Origin: Topomyia yanbarensis
Lineage: Eukaryota; Arthropoda; Insecta; Diptera; Culicidae
Assembly (NCBI RefSeq): GCF_030247195.1
Contig: NC_080672.1
Span: forward strand, 13,082,001-13,146,000
DNA length: 64,000 bases
Reading direction: 5' to 3'
This document shows, piece after piece, positions 1 through 13,345 of this stretch; positions within the stretch are counted from its first letter, which is position 1; each line of letters starts with the position of its first letter. The notes beneath the pieces are model-generated. The model did not search any database. It worked only from the letters and a program-made list of their open reading frames with translations, and was not told the origin of the DNA. A program made the translations under genes and the position numbers.

Positions 1-2188
1 CTTTCTCGTAGATTACTCAAGATTAGTTTACTTTTTTGTTGTTTCTCGTTCACTTTAATGTTTAACAAAATTTAGTTGATCGAATCTGAACTTCGATTTT
101 CGACAGAGCAATTCTCATTTCATTTTCGGTTTTAATGTAACCCAAACACAAGATGCGAAAAGAAATCCCCCGTTAAACCTGGTTTGAAAGGTAAGCGGTG
201 GTGGAGAAATTGGTTCTAATAAAACAAATAAAGTTGTACTTGCAGATGTTATTACAAATTACTAGAAAAAATCAGGTTTAAATTGGTCTCTTGAAGGTTT
301 TGATTAAGAGCTAATTTTTTAACTTTTATTATTTTTAGTTAAATTTCCATTACATTATTTTGAAATACTGCGAGCATTTGAAAAAACGATAGAAAATGTA
401 TTACAAGTTTGAGCTTTTCCAAAAAGATTCGAAAAGTTTTGAAATATCCGGCATCCCTGCCAAGCACTACTCCCCAGTAAATACAATCACAATCAGTTGT
501 GTCATTAGAACCAGAATTACGACTGAAGCTAGCTGGAATTTCAGCTCATTTTCGGTACCCACTAAGAAACTAGTTCAACGTCCAATGGAATATTGGGACA
601 TCGTCTTTGCAGAGAAACTGCGCGCCCGAAATGGGAATAGGAAATAAAAATCTTTAAAGAACTGTGGGGACAAGAGACGCACTCTTCTATGCTCCAAATC
701 GCGAGAACAACCCCAATTGCGACTGTACCACGAAAACACTACAGTACATTGCTGAAGATACACATTGCGTATATATTATAATTTTGATTAATTACATTGG
801 GACTGGGAAGGACGACCAGGGCACCCGATGGAATCGATCTGGACAGGGGGAGTGGGAATGCCAACTTCCTGTTGCTAACATTTCGTGGACAAAGGGCGAG
901 CTCTTCTCCCCACCTATTGGGAATTCTCTACAACACAGTGGCTTTCTTTGCGGTTGACTCATGAGATCAAAACATTGGATGGCGATTCTCAAACACTCCC
1001 GTGGATCGTATGAGCGAAGTGATTACTCTCAAGTAAACGAATTGCGGGCACGTTTCTCCTTTTTGGTCCTTCATACAGTGTTTAGCTGACTATGTTCAAT
1101 GGGCAAAGATTGCACAAGTAGTAATGTATGAGCAGGCCATTGCAATAAAACAATTGTTTTGCTACAATAGGTGGTAGTAACACACATCACACAATTTCGA
1201 AAAGAGTAGGGTAAACTAATTTTCTTTCTTCCATCAAATAGTTGGATCACATGTGAGTATAAGAAGAGGTACTGTCATTTTTTGGCGATCTCAAATTTAA
1301 CTGCAACCGTTGGATTTGGCGAGCCTTCCATTTAGATGCAATGTTGTCAAAAATTTTTAATATACTCCATCTAGTAGCAGCTGTGCAAATTTGACCATGA
1401 GAGGGTTGTACTTCACCTTCGGTTGATTGAAGCACACATTTTACCATTATGTTGGATATAACAGCTGTTTTATTGATGTTTTATTCCATGTAGACAAACA
1501 GTGTTCAATGTTCGTCATTCATTTTATTTCATTTGCTCTAAAGATTCATCATCATGGCAAACTGTCAAATCGACTCACAGTTCTTTAAAAAAGAATCGCG
1601 GTTCATTCGTTCTTTTTGAACAGTCGATTCTTTTGATCGATTCCTGATTAATACGCCCATCTCTAGTCCCCAGTTCACCGTCTTAGTAAAGTGTAATTCT
1701 AATAAATTTCAGGTCCCCAAAATGTTTTTATTGAAGCGTTACACTTTTTGCTTTTCCAACATTGATGGAAATAGTCTGTTTACTAAAATACTGTTAATAA
1801 ATAGTGCAAATCAATAATACAGTAATAACTTTTAATAGAAAGTTACACTCAGTGGAATCACTTGAATTAGAATTTACCGAAGACTGCATATCAAGAAGAC
1901 TGGCAACTCTGTCCAGAATCTGGAGACAGTAACAGCAACGCCACTTGCGGGTAAAGGTGGTACTTCTCATAGTGATGCACACACACATGTACAGTTTTAC
2001 AGTAAGCTTCCTACCTTCCTCCAATAGAGGCGGTGTAACATCTGTCGCTTCTCGTTTGTGTGGGGGAAGGAAAGAGATATCAGTCTTCTTAATATGGAGT
2101 CTTCGAATTTACCCTCATGACTTGATTAGCCAGTAGTTTTCTTCTACACTCTATCACTGATCCTCATTCTGTCGCTTATTTCAACGCG
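1..2188. other. No recognised gene
   Basis: I see no coding region, RNA gene or bounded repeat that I can support. Open frames are short and show no family motif. The part nearest 2188 is the likely 3' flank of the minus-strand GalNAc-transferase gene. The segment near 790-960 is somewhat richer in G+C than its surroundings, but its frames are not conserved-looking. Confidence 0.5.
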
Positions 2189-4141
2189 CTAAAGCGGCTT
2201 CAAATTACTGGCATTATAGTGCTGTATTAACCATTGCTGTTTCGTTCCCACCTCGGCACAATCACTCATTTTGAGTTTCCCAGCATCCCACTCCAGGCAC
2301 CGCTTATGATAGACATGCCGGAACTGTTTACTGTCACTGTCGAACACCCACAGCTGGTGGCCCTTCATCCGATGGCAACGAATCATATCCAGTTTCGTCC
2401 CATCGAAATCCATACAGTGGTCTTCCCGCGTAATCTCCCCGTCCGAGGTGAAAAACCACAATTGATGGCCTCCCTGGCCGTGACAGCTGGCTACACCTCG
2501 CTCTACCAGTGGAGGAGGCCATTCGAGGCACTGATCCCCTGCACCGACCGCACTGCGAAATTCCCCCCGACCAACGGCCTTCGAAGGATCGAACTGTTCC
2601 GGGAAAACATTTTCCATGTACCACCGAAACGATTCACAATTCAGTCGCTTTCGCAGTGCCTTTCTCTCGGACACATCGCCAAATTTGATCCGGTTTTTGG
2701 CACCTCCAAACGATTCGTAATAATATTCCGCGTAGTCATCAAGCCACACTTCGGCCAGTCGAATGGTGTTACGCGTAACGGCCGTGTACCCACCCGGCGA
2801 ATGCTGTAAAACATTTCATTCAGTTCGATTAAAACTTAGTGATGCCGATAAATTTACCGCCATGTAAGGGTGTCCTCTTTTCTGGATGTGCGCAACCCGC
2901 GAACAGGGAACAATCTGCATCGAACCGCCACACATCCACGTTTTGAATGAAAGCTCCATATTCTCCGCCCCATACGTTTCGAATCCTTCGTCATACCATC
3001 CCAAATAGGCGAAAAAAGTTTTATTTATAGTGAACAACCCGCCGGCCATTACCGGCGTATCGAACGGTTCGACCGGATTTTCCATCTTCCGTTTCTTCTC
3101 CGACCGTGATTTCCACTGAAAATTCAATGTCCAATCGAAGGAGCCAAAGTACAGTTGCGAACTTTGTGCGTTCAGTGCCATCGTGTCCTCGTGGATCCAA
3201 TCGATCGAGGGAATCGCGATTCTGGTGGGATCCCGGGCTACTCGATCCAGTTGCGCCTCAAGCCATCCTAGGTAGGTTCGAACAAAATCGATTTTTGAAA
3301 TTTACCGGCAAACAATCTTCATCTAGTTTGCCATGGTAAAAAACGATAATACTCACCAACTATAACCTCACAGTGTGCATCGAGAAAAGTTACAATCTCA
3401 GCCCGGGCACTCTTCGCGCCGAGTATTCTCGCTCGTATCAAACCTTCCCGTTGGCCAGCCCGAACTATACGCACTTTACTGTACGGTCGAAAATAATCAT
3501 CCAACTGAGTTTTCAGATGAGCCAACGTGGAAAAATCATCCACCAGAATAATCTCCTGAATCAGTTCGGGTGGGGTCCTATTCAGCACCGAGTGTACTGT
3601 CCGGACTAGAACCGACCACGCTTCGTTGAAGAACACAATCACTATCGAGGACGGCGGTAGCTCCTCCAGAAATCGGCCCGGTTCCTTACACCAATCGTCC
3701 CGGATGTCGGGCAGCCGGCGAAATACCGACACAATATCCGAGGCATACTGGTTCAGTCCCTGGGTACCCCAACCATCATCGATCTGGTGCCGGATGTCTT
3801 TATTAATATTGGTTCCCAATTCCACCGGTTGTCCCATATCTCCTGGAGGATAGGTTCCCCTTTCATCCGGTAGGCTTTGACCGGCTTCATTCTCCGACTG
3901 AAAATAGCTGACTAGTTTTGAACGTGTAGCTTCAAACACGGATGGTTGTGACACTGCTCCCTTCACGTTGTCGTATAGACTGTAGTAGTAGTATACAACG
4001 GTCAGTCCCAGCAGAGTTAGTACAATGAAAAAGAATACCCTAGCGGATGGGAAAACACGGGACGCCTAGAAGTTGGGACAGTTTTAAATGGTTTTCAGCC
4101 GATTTGACACTTTTTCTTTGGATCTGATTACTCACTCGCAT
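2189..4141 (-). CDS. Polypeptide N-acetylgalactosaminyltransferase, complete, 4 exons
   Basis: Starts mucin-type O-glycosylation in the Golgi by moving GalNAc from UDP-GalNAc to Ser/Thr. Coding exons (minus strand): 4141-4136 (only Met-Arg), 4065-3357, 3267-2858, 2803-2189. Introns of 70, 89 and 54 bp are all GT-AG, and phases join to 579 codons plus stop. Residues 12-30 are a signal anchor (type II membrane protein) followed by a stem. The GT-A catalytic domain has the DxH motif D231-A-H233 and a conserved H365 in VAHIQKRGHPY. A ricin-B lectin tail has three repeats, each with a CL/CM element (C467, C505, C544) and QxW (W491, W527, W566). Odd: the family's WGGEN segment reads YGAEN (337-341), and GGYD reads GWYD (328-331). 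DxH and H365 are kept, so it may be active with altered specificity, or weak. The two-codon first exon makes the start less certain than the rest. Confidence 0.93.
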
Positions 4142-5639
4142 TGTGTACTTGTCGAGCACTTCGCTTCCACTGATCAAAGTGCTGCGGTGAGCAAAGCTTT
4201 GAACAGTGTATACATTGTGGGTAGACTGATAAGCGCTTGGGAGTGTACAATTTTTATGATGTAACTTTAACCAGCTGTAGATATTAGCTCACCCAACGTT
4301 TTGTATTATTATTTCTCCAAATTATGTTTCACCAATTATTCGCCCAATTACATCCGCTCTCCACGAGCTCAAATGAATAGAATGATCGCTAAAGCCTACT
4401 GAGATGTAGCGAAAATGTATCAAATTCTGCGCGTCAAATGCTGTCAACTGGGTGACACACTGAGAATAGTTGATTGGTTCACCGTTTCCAGTATTCAATC
4501 TATCACATTCAAGTGTCCGGAGCACGTCAACTTGTTTCTCAAAAGTACAATACACCCGTCACCGGACGGACAGTAGTTTTGTCACCACGTTGGCAGTGAT
4601 CAATGAATGAACTCGACCGAACCGAAGTTATGGTACTATTTGTGACAATTGGTCGTGTGGTAATACAATGGCGTATGAGTGTTATCAGATAGCTATTGGT
4701 GTTAGTTTAAAGCGTGTTATGATAAACATGATAAGATTATCCCAACGTTGTTTGTAGGTAAATATACGGATAGATGCTAGAAGACATAAAATACATGGCG
4801 ATACGCTAGCTGATTCAAATATAGCAAACGGAGTTCTACATGTATACATTTAGAGGCAGACTGAAATAATAATCATTTGGATCTTTTGTAGCATGGAAGA
4901 TATGTTTTAAGGCTTGTTAGCGCCAAAACCTGCACACCTGAAACACATAGATCTCTTAAAATGTTTAAGCAAAAAAATGATATATTTATCACAGATATGG
5001 AGGTATGTCTGTTTTGTCTATAAATACATACTTCGTTAATATGTAAAAAAGCGCTTTCAACAATAACATCGAAAGAAGTGCTTATTAGAATAGTTATGAT
5101 GAGCAATCCAAGCGAAAATTAGGGATATATAATTAGAATAATTCTTAAAAAGTTTTGCTAACCTGCAAGCACTGTTCACAGCGTTTCAAAATCGCCTAAT
5201 ACTCGAATGCCAACAAATACAAATAAAAGAAATACAAAAAAGATCTTAAGAAACGACCAACTGGATTCGATAGTGACACAAACATTTAAAAGAAGGCCAG
5301 ACCTTTGCAATACCACAGTTGGTAGGAAAATAAAAATGTTAAAAGTGCTTGTGCGTATTTTGAAGCATTAGCGGTCCCATACCGTAGTGATTAGGCAGAA
5401 TGTTTGGGCTAAACACTTGCTCGAAATTTTTTTCGTGGATATTGGCAAAACTTAGGACGTAGTGGATTTCAACCAGCTTCATAGCATATTTTTCTACAGT
5501 GTTATGTAACGAAATGAGGCAACAACGTAATTTTGAATAATATGGAAGTTTAAGTTTCTCAAGAAATATTTGGTTTGGCAGGTCATCTGCAACAGTGGGT
5601 GAACCAGTAAAAGCTTCGTACCAACAGGAAGATACCTAA
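4142..5639. other. Upstream flank of GalNAc-T, no recognised gene
   Basis: The first ~150 bp upstream of 4141 should hold the 5' UTR and promoter of the GalNAc-T, but I see no clear TATA box or initiator. The remainder is AT-rich and has only short open frames with no family resemblance. Confidence 0.4.
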
Positions 5640-5990
5640 GATTAATAGTGACAAATGTCAGAATAAAGCTTAGGTACCAAATTTCTCATCATTTGAACAA
5701 CTTTAGACCTCCGCCCACTTCACTTGAAATTTTTGATATTGATGCTAAGGCAAAAAATATCATCCATATTTTGCTGTTATTCTAATGTGAAAAAATCTCA
5801 AGAATCGAAAGGAATCTTTGCGACCTTTGTCATAATACAAGAAGTTGGGGTTAGGGCATTTTGTCACTCTTATTAAATTTTATCATCTTCTCGTGCATAT
5901 ATTTGTATTATTCTTCAAGAAATTTTTATTAAACATATCTTGTTGAACGTAAAAAATCTTGTGGAACAAAATATAAGTAGATTTGTGACC
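5640..5990 (+). repeat. Fragment of the foldback family seen whole at 49.1 kb
   Basis: The segment tracks the left arm of the 49093-50512 foldback element. Shared blocks include GTGACAAATGTCA, CTAATGTGAAAAAATCTCA, AGAAGTTGGGGTTA and TTAAATTTTATCAT, in the same order. About 270 bp of the arm is missing between the second and third hundred bases. It carries one arm only, so it is a deleted copy. It lies directly beside the palindromic MITE at 6019. Confidence 0.75.
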
Positions 5991-6018
5991 GGTGAAATTC
6001 CGATACATTACACATCAC

Positions 6019-6305
6019 AATTTTGGGATGAAAGCTCAGCAAATGAAAGTGCTGAAAACTCAGCAATTTAATTTCAACCATTTGACAGATTCTTTTTGCT
6101 GAAAATTCGCCAATTGAATCGTCAAAATGACAGCACAGCGACCGAATTTTCAGTAATCTGGACTGGATTACTCAAAAGTTGGTGATTGTGCTGTCAATTT
6201 GACAACTAAATTGCAGAATTTTCAGCAAAAAGAATCTGTCAAATGGTTGAAATTAAATTGCTAAGTTTTCAGCACTTTCTTTTGCTGAGTTTTCATCCCA
6301 AAATT
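6019..6305. mobile_element. Palindromic MITE
   Basis: The left arm (6019-6110) and right arm (6216-6305) are inverted copies with few mismatches; both contain TTTTGGGATGAAA and TTTTTGCTGAAAATTC. The centre (6111-6215) is itself an imperfect inverted repeat, with GACAGCACAG facing CTGTGCTGTC-like sequence. Almost the whole 287 bp can therefore fold into one hairpin. It has no coding capacity. I could not settle the target-site duplication, so the superfamily is open. Confidence 0.75.
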
Positions 6306-9300
6306 CTGTAGATTTTGTGACTCGCTTCCACATTTTATTTTAATGGTTCATATCAACTACATTTATCAACAAATTTTTGTTTAATTTAGAGAGGGAGGTG
6401 GGCCAATTCGGACCCCCAGCTGTTTCTCAACTAATATTATGAAAAGCGTATATATCATTTTCAAGGCTGTCATGTAGCACTGTTGTATCTCAAAACATTT
6501 TGCGGTTCTCAGTTTTCGTGTGCGGGGCAAATGTTGTTACGGAGCGCTGCATTTTGAAAAATGTGTAAGCCGAAAAACACGATTTTTGTTGGCAACAACG
6601 AATAATTAAATCAAGTTCATTATCGTGATTTTGGATCTGCGAATAATAACTTTCATATAATATCATGTTTTGGGCGAGACCATCAACGTTTAATCGGTTT
6701 GTGAATAATAGAACTGGGTTGGCCCACTATGCTCTTTTTAAAAGTTATTCGCGTTACCCCATTAAAAAATGTCAAAAATTTAATGTTTATCGTTTTAAAG
6801 ACGTAAAATCAACCTTTTTAGTGTATTTGGATCCTGGAGAAGCTTTCAATAAAAAAGTTTTCCTAACAACAACTTTTGACATTTTTTTTATAATTCTTAC
6901 TATTTGCAGTCAAAAATACAATTTTCTTTTTGAATATGATTCTAAACGCCATTTTAAATCGAAATGCTCTTAACAAAAAATTTCTAAAATGTAGTAGTTC
7001 TCGAGATATTTTAACTTTTGTTTTAACAACACAATTATTTTGTTTTATTACGACCTTTTCATAAGTTAGTTGCGTTTCTCCATCAACAATAATAGGTTTT
7101 CAATAAATGTCAGTCTGTTGAGAATCGTCACTGCTCACTCGTTGATTATAGTAGATTGAAATCCAATATCTTAATGAAGCCTTTGAAGGGTTGGTACCTC
7201 GGGCTCAATCTTAGTTGTAATGCCTATAAGTTTCACACATGGATGTAACTTAAGATAATTGATTTTTGGTTTATTCGTTAAAAATCTATGCCATTATGCG
7301 AAAACGAACTTCAAATAAATCCAGCGACTCGAATTTTAAAAGGCTACTGATCACGGTTTCTAGCAGAATAAAGTTTGTTTTCGAAACAAATGGTATGGCA
7401 AGGAAATTGTTCCTGTGGCAAGAAAAGCAGCATAAGCAGCACCATGATGGCCCAATTATCTAACCAGCTGTCATAACAGCAAGGACCTGCTTCAATGGTC
7501 GACAAGGGGGTCCAGTTGTGTGTGTTTTTACTTGGTGGTAAAGCTTTTACGCCAGCATACGTTCAATAGTTAAACCATATTAACGATTTCGTCCATCGTG
7601 TGCCAAAGTGATGGACGCTGAGTAGAAAAAATAACTTTGAACCCTACTCCTCTAATCACCACCAAGGACTCCGACATTTACCTGATCCCCCGGATTCCGT
7701 TTGAAATTACTACTTCGGAGGGAGGCTGTGCTCATACACTTCCCTTGATTCCAGGTCTAGCTGGTCGTGCTAGTTCTCTGGTCTCATAACAGCCATATCA
7801 GTCCTGCACGGCATGATATTCTACACGTGCTAGAGTGTAAACATTTGACGAGAGCGCGTCATAGAAATCGTCGGCGAAAACAATTACATGAAATTCATAT
7901 ATTGTTTGGTGCTAACGAATGATCGGCACCTGGTAAATCAAAAGGAAGCTATGCGAATGTCCAAAACCTTTGCTATGATCAGAAAATTACGGTGGGATAT
8001 GTTTTCTATGGCATCCATCCACATTCCCGATTTACGCTAATAATCACATAGATGCACTGATTATCCACTGTGTCTAGTGTAATTATGGCGTAATTTACGT
8101 CAAAAATCCATTGCACACTATTTTTTCCACCGTAAGAGCTCAAATATTGTCAATTAACAACTTTCGAGAAATCTTTTTGTTTATCTCAACGATTTCTCTG
8201 ACGTCACCGAAAACTGTCAATTCGCGGAATAGCAAGCCTCCTTTCTGTGAGCCGTGATTTTAAAGAAGATGCAGGAAGTATCAAGCACTCCAGATGAAAT
8301 AAAGAAACGCAGATTCAAATTAAAAACGCATTTTTTAAACTATTTGTTATGGTTTAGTGAAATGATTATATAAATAATTTTCTTTTAATTAATTGTGCAT
8401 ATTGCGAAAACGAATTTTCAGAACTTAAAAAACTGTTTGATATATACTGATTTCCACAATACCGTTATGAATTTTGAAGATTGAGAATCTTCAGTCCGAT
8501 TTCTACAATTTATGCGGGTTTTTCATGAACAACCAGTTTGTGGGTATCTGATTTTGTGTGTTCTCCGAGTTACCAAAGCATTGTAATTTTTTAATTAAAC
8601 CCCCGCATAAAAATGTTTGAGTTTGAGATTGTTGTATATTTTCATTCCACCTAAGACTAATGTACTAATGTTTCCGTTGTGTTCGATGGTGCTTTGTTCG
8701 TCTTAAAAAATTATCGAACTAATAAATTTTCGTAATAATCAAGATACTTGATACTTGATAAAATGTTGTAGAAAGTTAAAAAAAGAAATAATGCGACCTG
8801 TTCAAATTGTTGAAAGATTGATATTTGTGAGTATGCTGCATAAATCTATCAATATTTCAAAATGGCCTCTGAATCTCTGAATATATACATATCCCAGTTG
8901 GTATTATTGTTTGCTGTTACAATTTAAATATGTGTTTTAGATAGTGCTTGAAATAGCTAAAAACTTTAATGTAAAAATATTGAAGAACTTCCTCCTTAAA
9001 ACTAAAAAAAAATGTATTTTAGAAAACATGAAATATTCTAAAATTCGTCACACCGCAGAATCCTCAACAATTTCTCGAATTTTATGATTATCTGTTATAA
9101 TATATGTGAGATAATTGTACTGGTTTGCTTAATCTTCCCCATATTAAAAATGCCAATAACAAAACCCCGAAAGCGACTTTACTTGAAATCTCAAAATGCA
9201 AACCTCAAAAGTTTGGTATTTGTTTCTTTGAATCTATTCGGAATCATAAGTAACATTTGTAGTATTCTCCGTAAAATAATGTAGGTAATTATCCGCTAAA

Positions 9301-10104
9301 TGTTACCATATCGCATCGACATTATTTCTAGAAATCGTGTAAATCATGTTAACGTACAAGAGAAGCACCGAAGCGCACTATCCAGAATCTAAAAATAGCC
9401 CCACTTTCCAAATCTGAAAAGATATTATAAAGCTATTCAGGCTCTCGTCATATAGGCAGCTGTAGTAGTGAGAAAAACTGTATGAAAACAAAGCGTATTA
9501 TACAAGGAAAACAAACAGTCCTTAGGCTTTGGCAAAGTTCAATGTGTGCGTTCTGGAAACATCTTCTGCATCTATAATCGTTTTGTCCTTGACGAATTCG
9601 TAGAATATTATGCTAACATTAAACATCGGTCGAAAGCAACGTCGTTGGTTCCTGCAGGAAACATCCCCATAAAACTCAGAATACTCAGGTTCAAAATCGC
9701 TATATCCACTAATAACAATCAGCGTGTCATATATTCATAATAACAATCAGCCAGCATGTACGCAATCATTTGACAGAACTATAGAAAGCTTTTGCTACAT
9801 GAAGCTTTTTGCTTCCAAACGAAAAACGCCTTAATGTATGCTATATTTTTCTATTTTTAGACCTGCACGCTAAATTCGTTGATACTATACAGTAGGTAAT
9901 AAAAACTATATTGGCCGTGTGAGAACCTAACAAATTTTGTTATAATTGTGATAGAAGCCTATGACAGGTTGTCATATTATTGATACATACTAGAAGAATT
10001 TCTGTTATGTTTTCTCTTATTTTACCAACTAACGAGACCAAAGTTATAACACAACTTGTTATCATAACAAAGTAACTCAGTCTGTAATAATTTTGCTAAT
10101 TTTG
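6306..10104. other. No recognised gene
   Basis: AT-rich sequence. Frames at 6665-6973 and 9084-9284 are lysine/isoleucine/phenylalanine-rich and look like chance openings. A short block near 6395-6415 (GGCCAATTCGGACCCC) resembles wording inside the MITE at 53.8 kb, so old MITE debris is likely. No RNA gene was seen. Confidence 0.4.
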
Positions 10105-10195
10105 GTACCAGAGTTTAGAGTCCAGACTCCAGAGCTCAGAGTCTAGAATCCAGAGCTCAGATTCGATAATCCAGAGTTTAAATTCCATAGCCCAG
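10105..10195 (+). repeat. Minisatellite outlier (CAGAGTCCAGAGTT-type)
   Basis: A short run of degenerate CAGAGTC / CCAGAG / TTTAGAG words of the same type as the larger array at 11.06-11.83 kb. It is separated from that array by about 860 bp of ordinary AT-rich sequence (10196-11059), which shows no recognised gene. Confidence 0.7.
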
Positions 10196-11059
10196 TAATA
10201 CACCGTTAATGTATAATGACCGTTTTATTAACACACATTTCGCCAAAATTTATTTGGTACTAATCAATCCAACATTTTTATCTCATACTTCATGTTTCTA
10301 GCAAATTTGGCCAGCATAACAGCCTATTCATCAGAAGGTAAGAAAACTAAAAATACAGAGACAACTGCTCCAAGAAAGGTTCGGAACATTTGTCATTGTG
10401 AGTGTATTTGTTTTATACTTGTAAAATAAAGCACGGCCACCGGGCCCCTGGTAGTAAACATAATCATCCGGACGAGCATCCCGATTCTTTGGCGCACGAT
10501 GGAAAGAGAGAAAAGGCCGGGTTTTACCTTTTTATCTCGAAACTACTGATGAAAAATAATTATTACCAAACCGAAACAAAACTTATATTAACAGAAAAGC
10601 CCACTACGTCATTTGATTATTCTTTTTTATTCATATCCTCCTGATTTATCAGGTTCATTCAAAAAAATGACAACCTCACTCGTACAGAGAAAAAATGTTC
10701 CTACCTGTATCCGTCTTGAGTTGTCTCGTCTTATCATAGCCTTTACCCTATACGTATTTATTATCTTGGTCGGAGTTATTTTCATGTCAGTGAGTGTTCA
10801 TTCATATTCATTTGTGAGTGGTTCATGGTTCACTTCCATTAACTGAGACCGTGCTAATGTGAGGTTGGTTTTCAATAGAAACTAAACAGGCAAAAACGTC
10901 AAATGACCAGAACCTGTTATTCAATTGACAGTGAACTCTGAGTGACTCAAACGAAGACGGCAGCAGAACTCAACTGATATAGTAATGGTATGCTTACAGT
11001 GAAAGACTCGCAGTTTCAATTGAAACGAATATTTTCGTTTGAAATTGATATTTTACCGC

Positions 11060-11830
11060 ACTGAGTCCTGAGTGCAGAGTGCATAGTCCAGAGTCCACAG
11101 TTCAGAGTCCAAAGTCCAGAATGAAGACCCAGATCTCATAGCTCAGAGACCACAGTCTACAGTCCAGAGTCTATAGCACAGAATCTCAGAACCCAGAGTT
11201 AAGAATGCAGAGTCCAGAGTTCAGTGCGCAGAGAACAGAGTCGAATACTGGGTCCAGAGTCCTCAACCCGAATTACTGTGACCAGAGTCCAATGCTCTGA
11301 GACCAGAGTCCAGAGCCCGAAGTACTTAACCAAAAATACTGAGGCAAGTGTTCAGACTCCAGAGCACCGAGCGCAGAAGTCAGAATCCAGGGGTGACATC
11401 ACGCATCTCGAAACGAAACGTTTATTGTATGCAACCTTGTATGAAAAAGTCGATTCGAAATGGTTCCGTAATGTCGCTCCAGATTCTGGACTCGAGGCGA
11501 GAGCCCAGAGTCCAGAACGCAGCATGAAGAGTGCAGCATCCAGAGTTCAAAGTCCAGAATCTAGAGCTCAGAGTCCAGAGACGAGAATCCTGAGTCCAGA
11601 GTTCAGAGAGCAGAGCCATCAACCCAAAATACTGAGCCCAGTGTCCCGAGTTCAGAGACCACAATCCGGAGACCCAAGTGCAGTGCCTAAAGTTCAGAAT
11701 CCAGAGTGCAGAGTTCAGATTCCAGAGTGAAGGATCAAGACCCAAGATACCAAAGGTTAGAATATCGAGGCCAGAGCCCGGCGTCTAGAATCCAGCGTGA
11801 AGAGTCCAGAGTTCACAGTCTAGAATCTAG
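11060..11830 (+). repeat. Degenerate CAGAGTCCAGAGTTCAGAGT minisatellite
   Basis: About 770 bp made of variants of CAGAGTCCAGAG and CAGAGTTCAGAG, in register blocks of roughly 6-12 bp, with a short unique insert around 11390-11480. Apparent frames on both strands (for example 11224-11730) are only the repeat read through: Arg/Ser/Pro/Glu-rich on one strand, Trp/Leu-rich on the other. I do not call them genes. Confidence 0.85.
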
Positions 11831-12801
11831 ACTGACTGGGTATTTTCGGAATGGTCTTGACGAGTAGGTGCCAGAAATTTATGTCTGACGTCATGTTGAA
11901 ATCCAAGATGGCGACTTCCGGACGTAAATTAATACGATTACACTTCGGATTGATTATCTTTGCACAGCACTTGATACTGTTTAACTTTAATTTATACGAT
12001 TGATCCATAATGATAATTTTACTAGAACTGCTCTTAACAACTGTTGTTACTAGACTGCTTTGAGGCCTTAATTTTATAGAACTATTCTTTGGTAAAATGA
12101 GTATTGATGCAGGTAAGGTACAGGTAACCAGGGTAATATGCCAAACGAATACCAAATTCGTGACTGATACTTTTTGCATGCATAAGGCAACAGCAATTGG
12201 GAAATCGGATTCTGAGATGATTATGACTTTCATTGGTTTAGTTTTCGATAAAAATACACTGCCCAAAAATTCAGTTTGGACAAGGAAAAGATTTTTTCAA
12301 ATAACTTTTATTTCCTTGAATTTTTGCGGTCGGTAGGGAACATAATTGCCTATCTTGGAGCAAAATTTCATCCAAATCTAAGATGGTTTTTTTTTGTAAA
12401 TCGACTTTAGATTTTTAAAATTGTTATTTTTCAGTGTAGGAGTTGATGAAGAATTTTTTCAATATTTTTATTCAAAAATTTTACTAATTTTGTGAAAATC
12501 ACTCCTACAACATTTTTTTGTATGATTTGCCATTTTTAGACTATAGCCATATGTGTATTACAAAGTATGCATAGTGGTTTTTTGTGACAAAGTTCTCATG
12601 TACAGAAAGTTTTATTAAAATCTGAGAGGGTGCTGCCAGAATTTGTTCGAGTTGGCGTGCAATTCGTCTATTGAATTCTCAGTTTTATGATAACTGTAAA
12701 ACCTCCCATGGAAATTTGTGCCCCACCCTTTTGTAGATAATTTTGTATTTCTAGTATTATCATAGATGTAAAATTTTCCTGTTCGTTCTTTTAATGAAAT
12801 T
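11831..12801. other. Non-coding, old repeat debris
   Basis: Contains GAAATCCAAGATGGCGACTTCC near 11898, a wording I associate with dispersed mosquito repeats, and poly-T-rich stretches from 12380 to 12530. The opposed frames at 11820-12266 and 12097-12336 have no motif and overlap, which argues against a gene. Exact repeat boundaries could not be set. Confidence 0.4.
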
Positions 12802-13345
12802 TCAAAATTGTAATCTCCTAGTTTTAAGATATTTGAAATGTAAAAGAAGAAATTGGCACCGCAAAGCCAACTCGCCAGTGTCTATCAAATAAACGAGCAG
12901 ATAAAAAAAATAAGGCTGCAACCGCAGTGCCCATGCTTCTTCTCGTAAAATAGCTCCTTCATCAATCCAATGAATACCACCGCAAATAAATTCGTTTGAC
13001 TTCGTGTCCGATCTTATCTTGAAAGTTGTGCTCATCAGAGAACTGAAGAACCTTTCCACACCCCATACTGTGACTAAATTCTCTTTTTGTATAAGCGGGT
13101 ACTTTTTTTTTCTACGGTAGACAATGCTTTTGAAGCACACACTATGGCCCTTGGTTTAGAACTGCTGTGATATTTTAATAGAACAGCACCAAGACCATGC
13201 GGTGATGCATCAACTCGAACTCCTTGGACCAATAGAATCGTTCCGCTTTCGCAAGTTCCCTCAATCGCCAAGTGTCCTATGGGGAATGAATCTATCGATG
13301 TAGTTGATCAATCCTAATAAACTTCTTACTTCATCTTGATTTTCA
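12802..13345 (-). pseudogene. Ty3/gypsy-type pol remnant (RT end and RNase H)
   Basis: Reading leftwards from 13345, three pieces follow the order of a Ty3/gypsy pol gene. The end of the RT thumb is recognisable as LLGLINYIDRFIPH (about 13325-13280). Next comes the RNase H start, VDASPHGLGAVLL (about 13220-13180) and IVCASKALSTVEK. A frame change follows, then IQKENLVTVWGVERF and FKIRSDTKSNEF (about 13070-12980). In the family these sit around the first RNase H acid and the tether that follows. Stops and frameshifts between the pieces show the gene is dead. No LTRs were found nearby. Confidence 0.88.

Noticed and set aside
11224..11745. 168- and 107-codon frames on opposite strands
   Set aside because: Both are the CAGAGTC minisatellite translated; no non-repeat domain.
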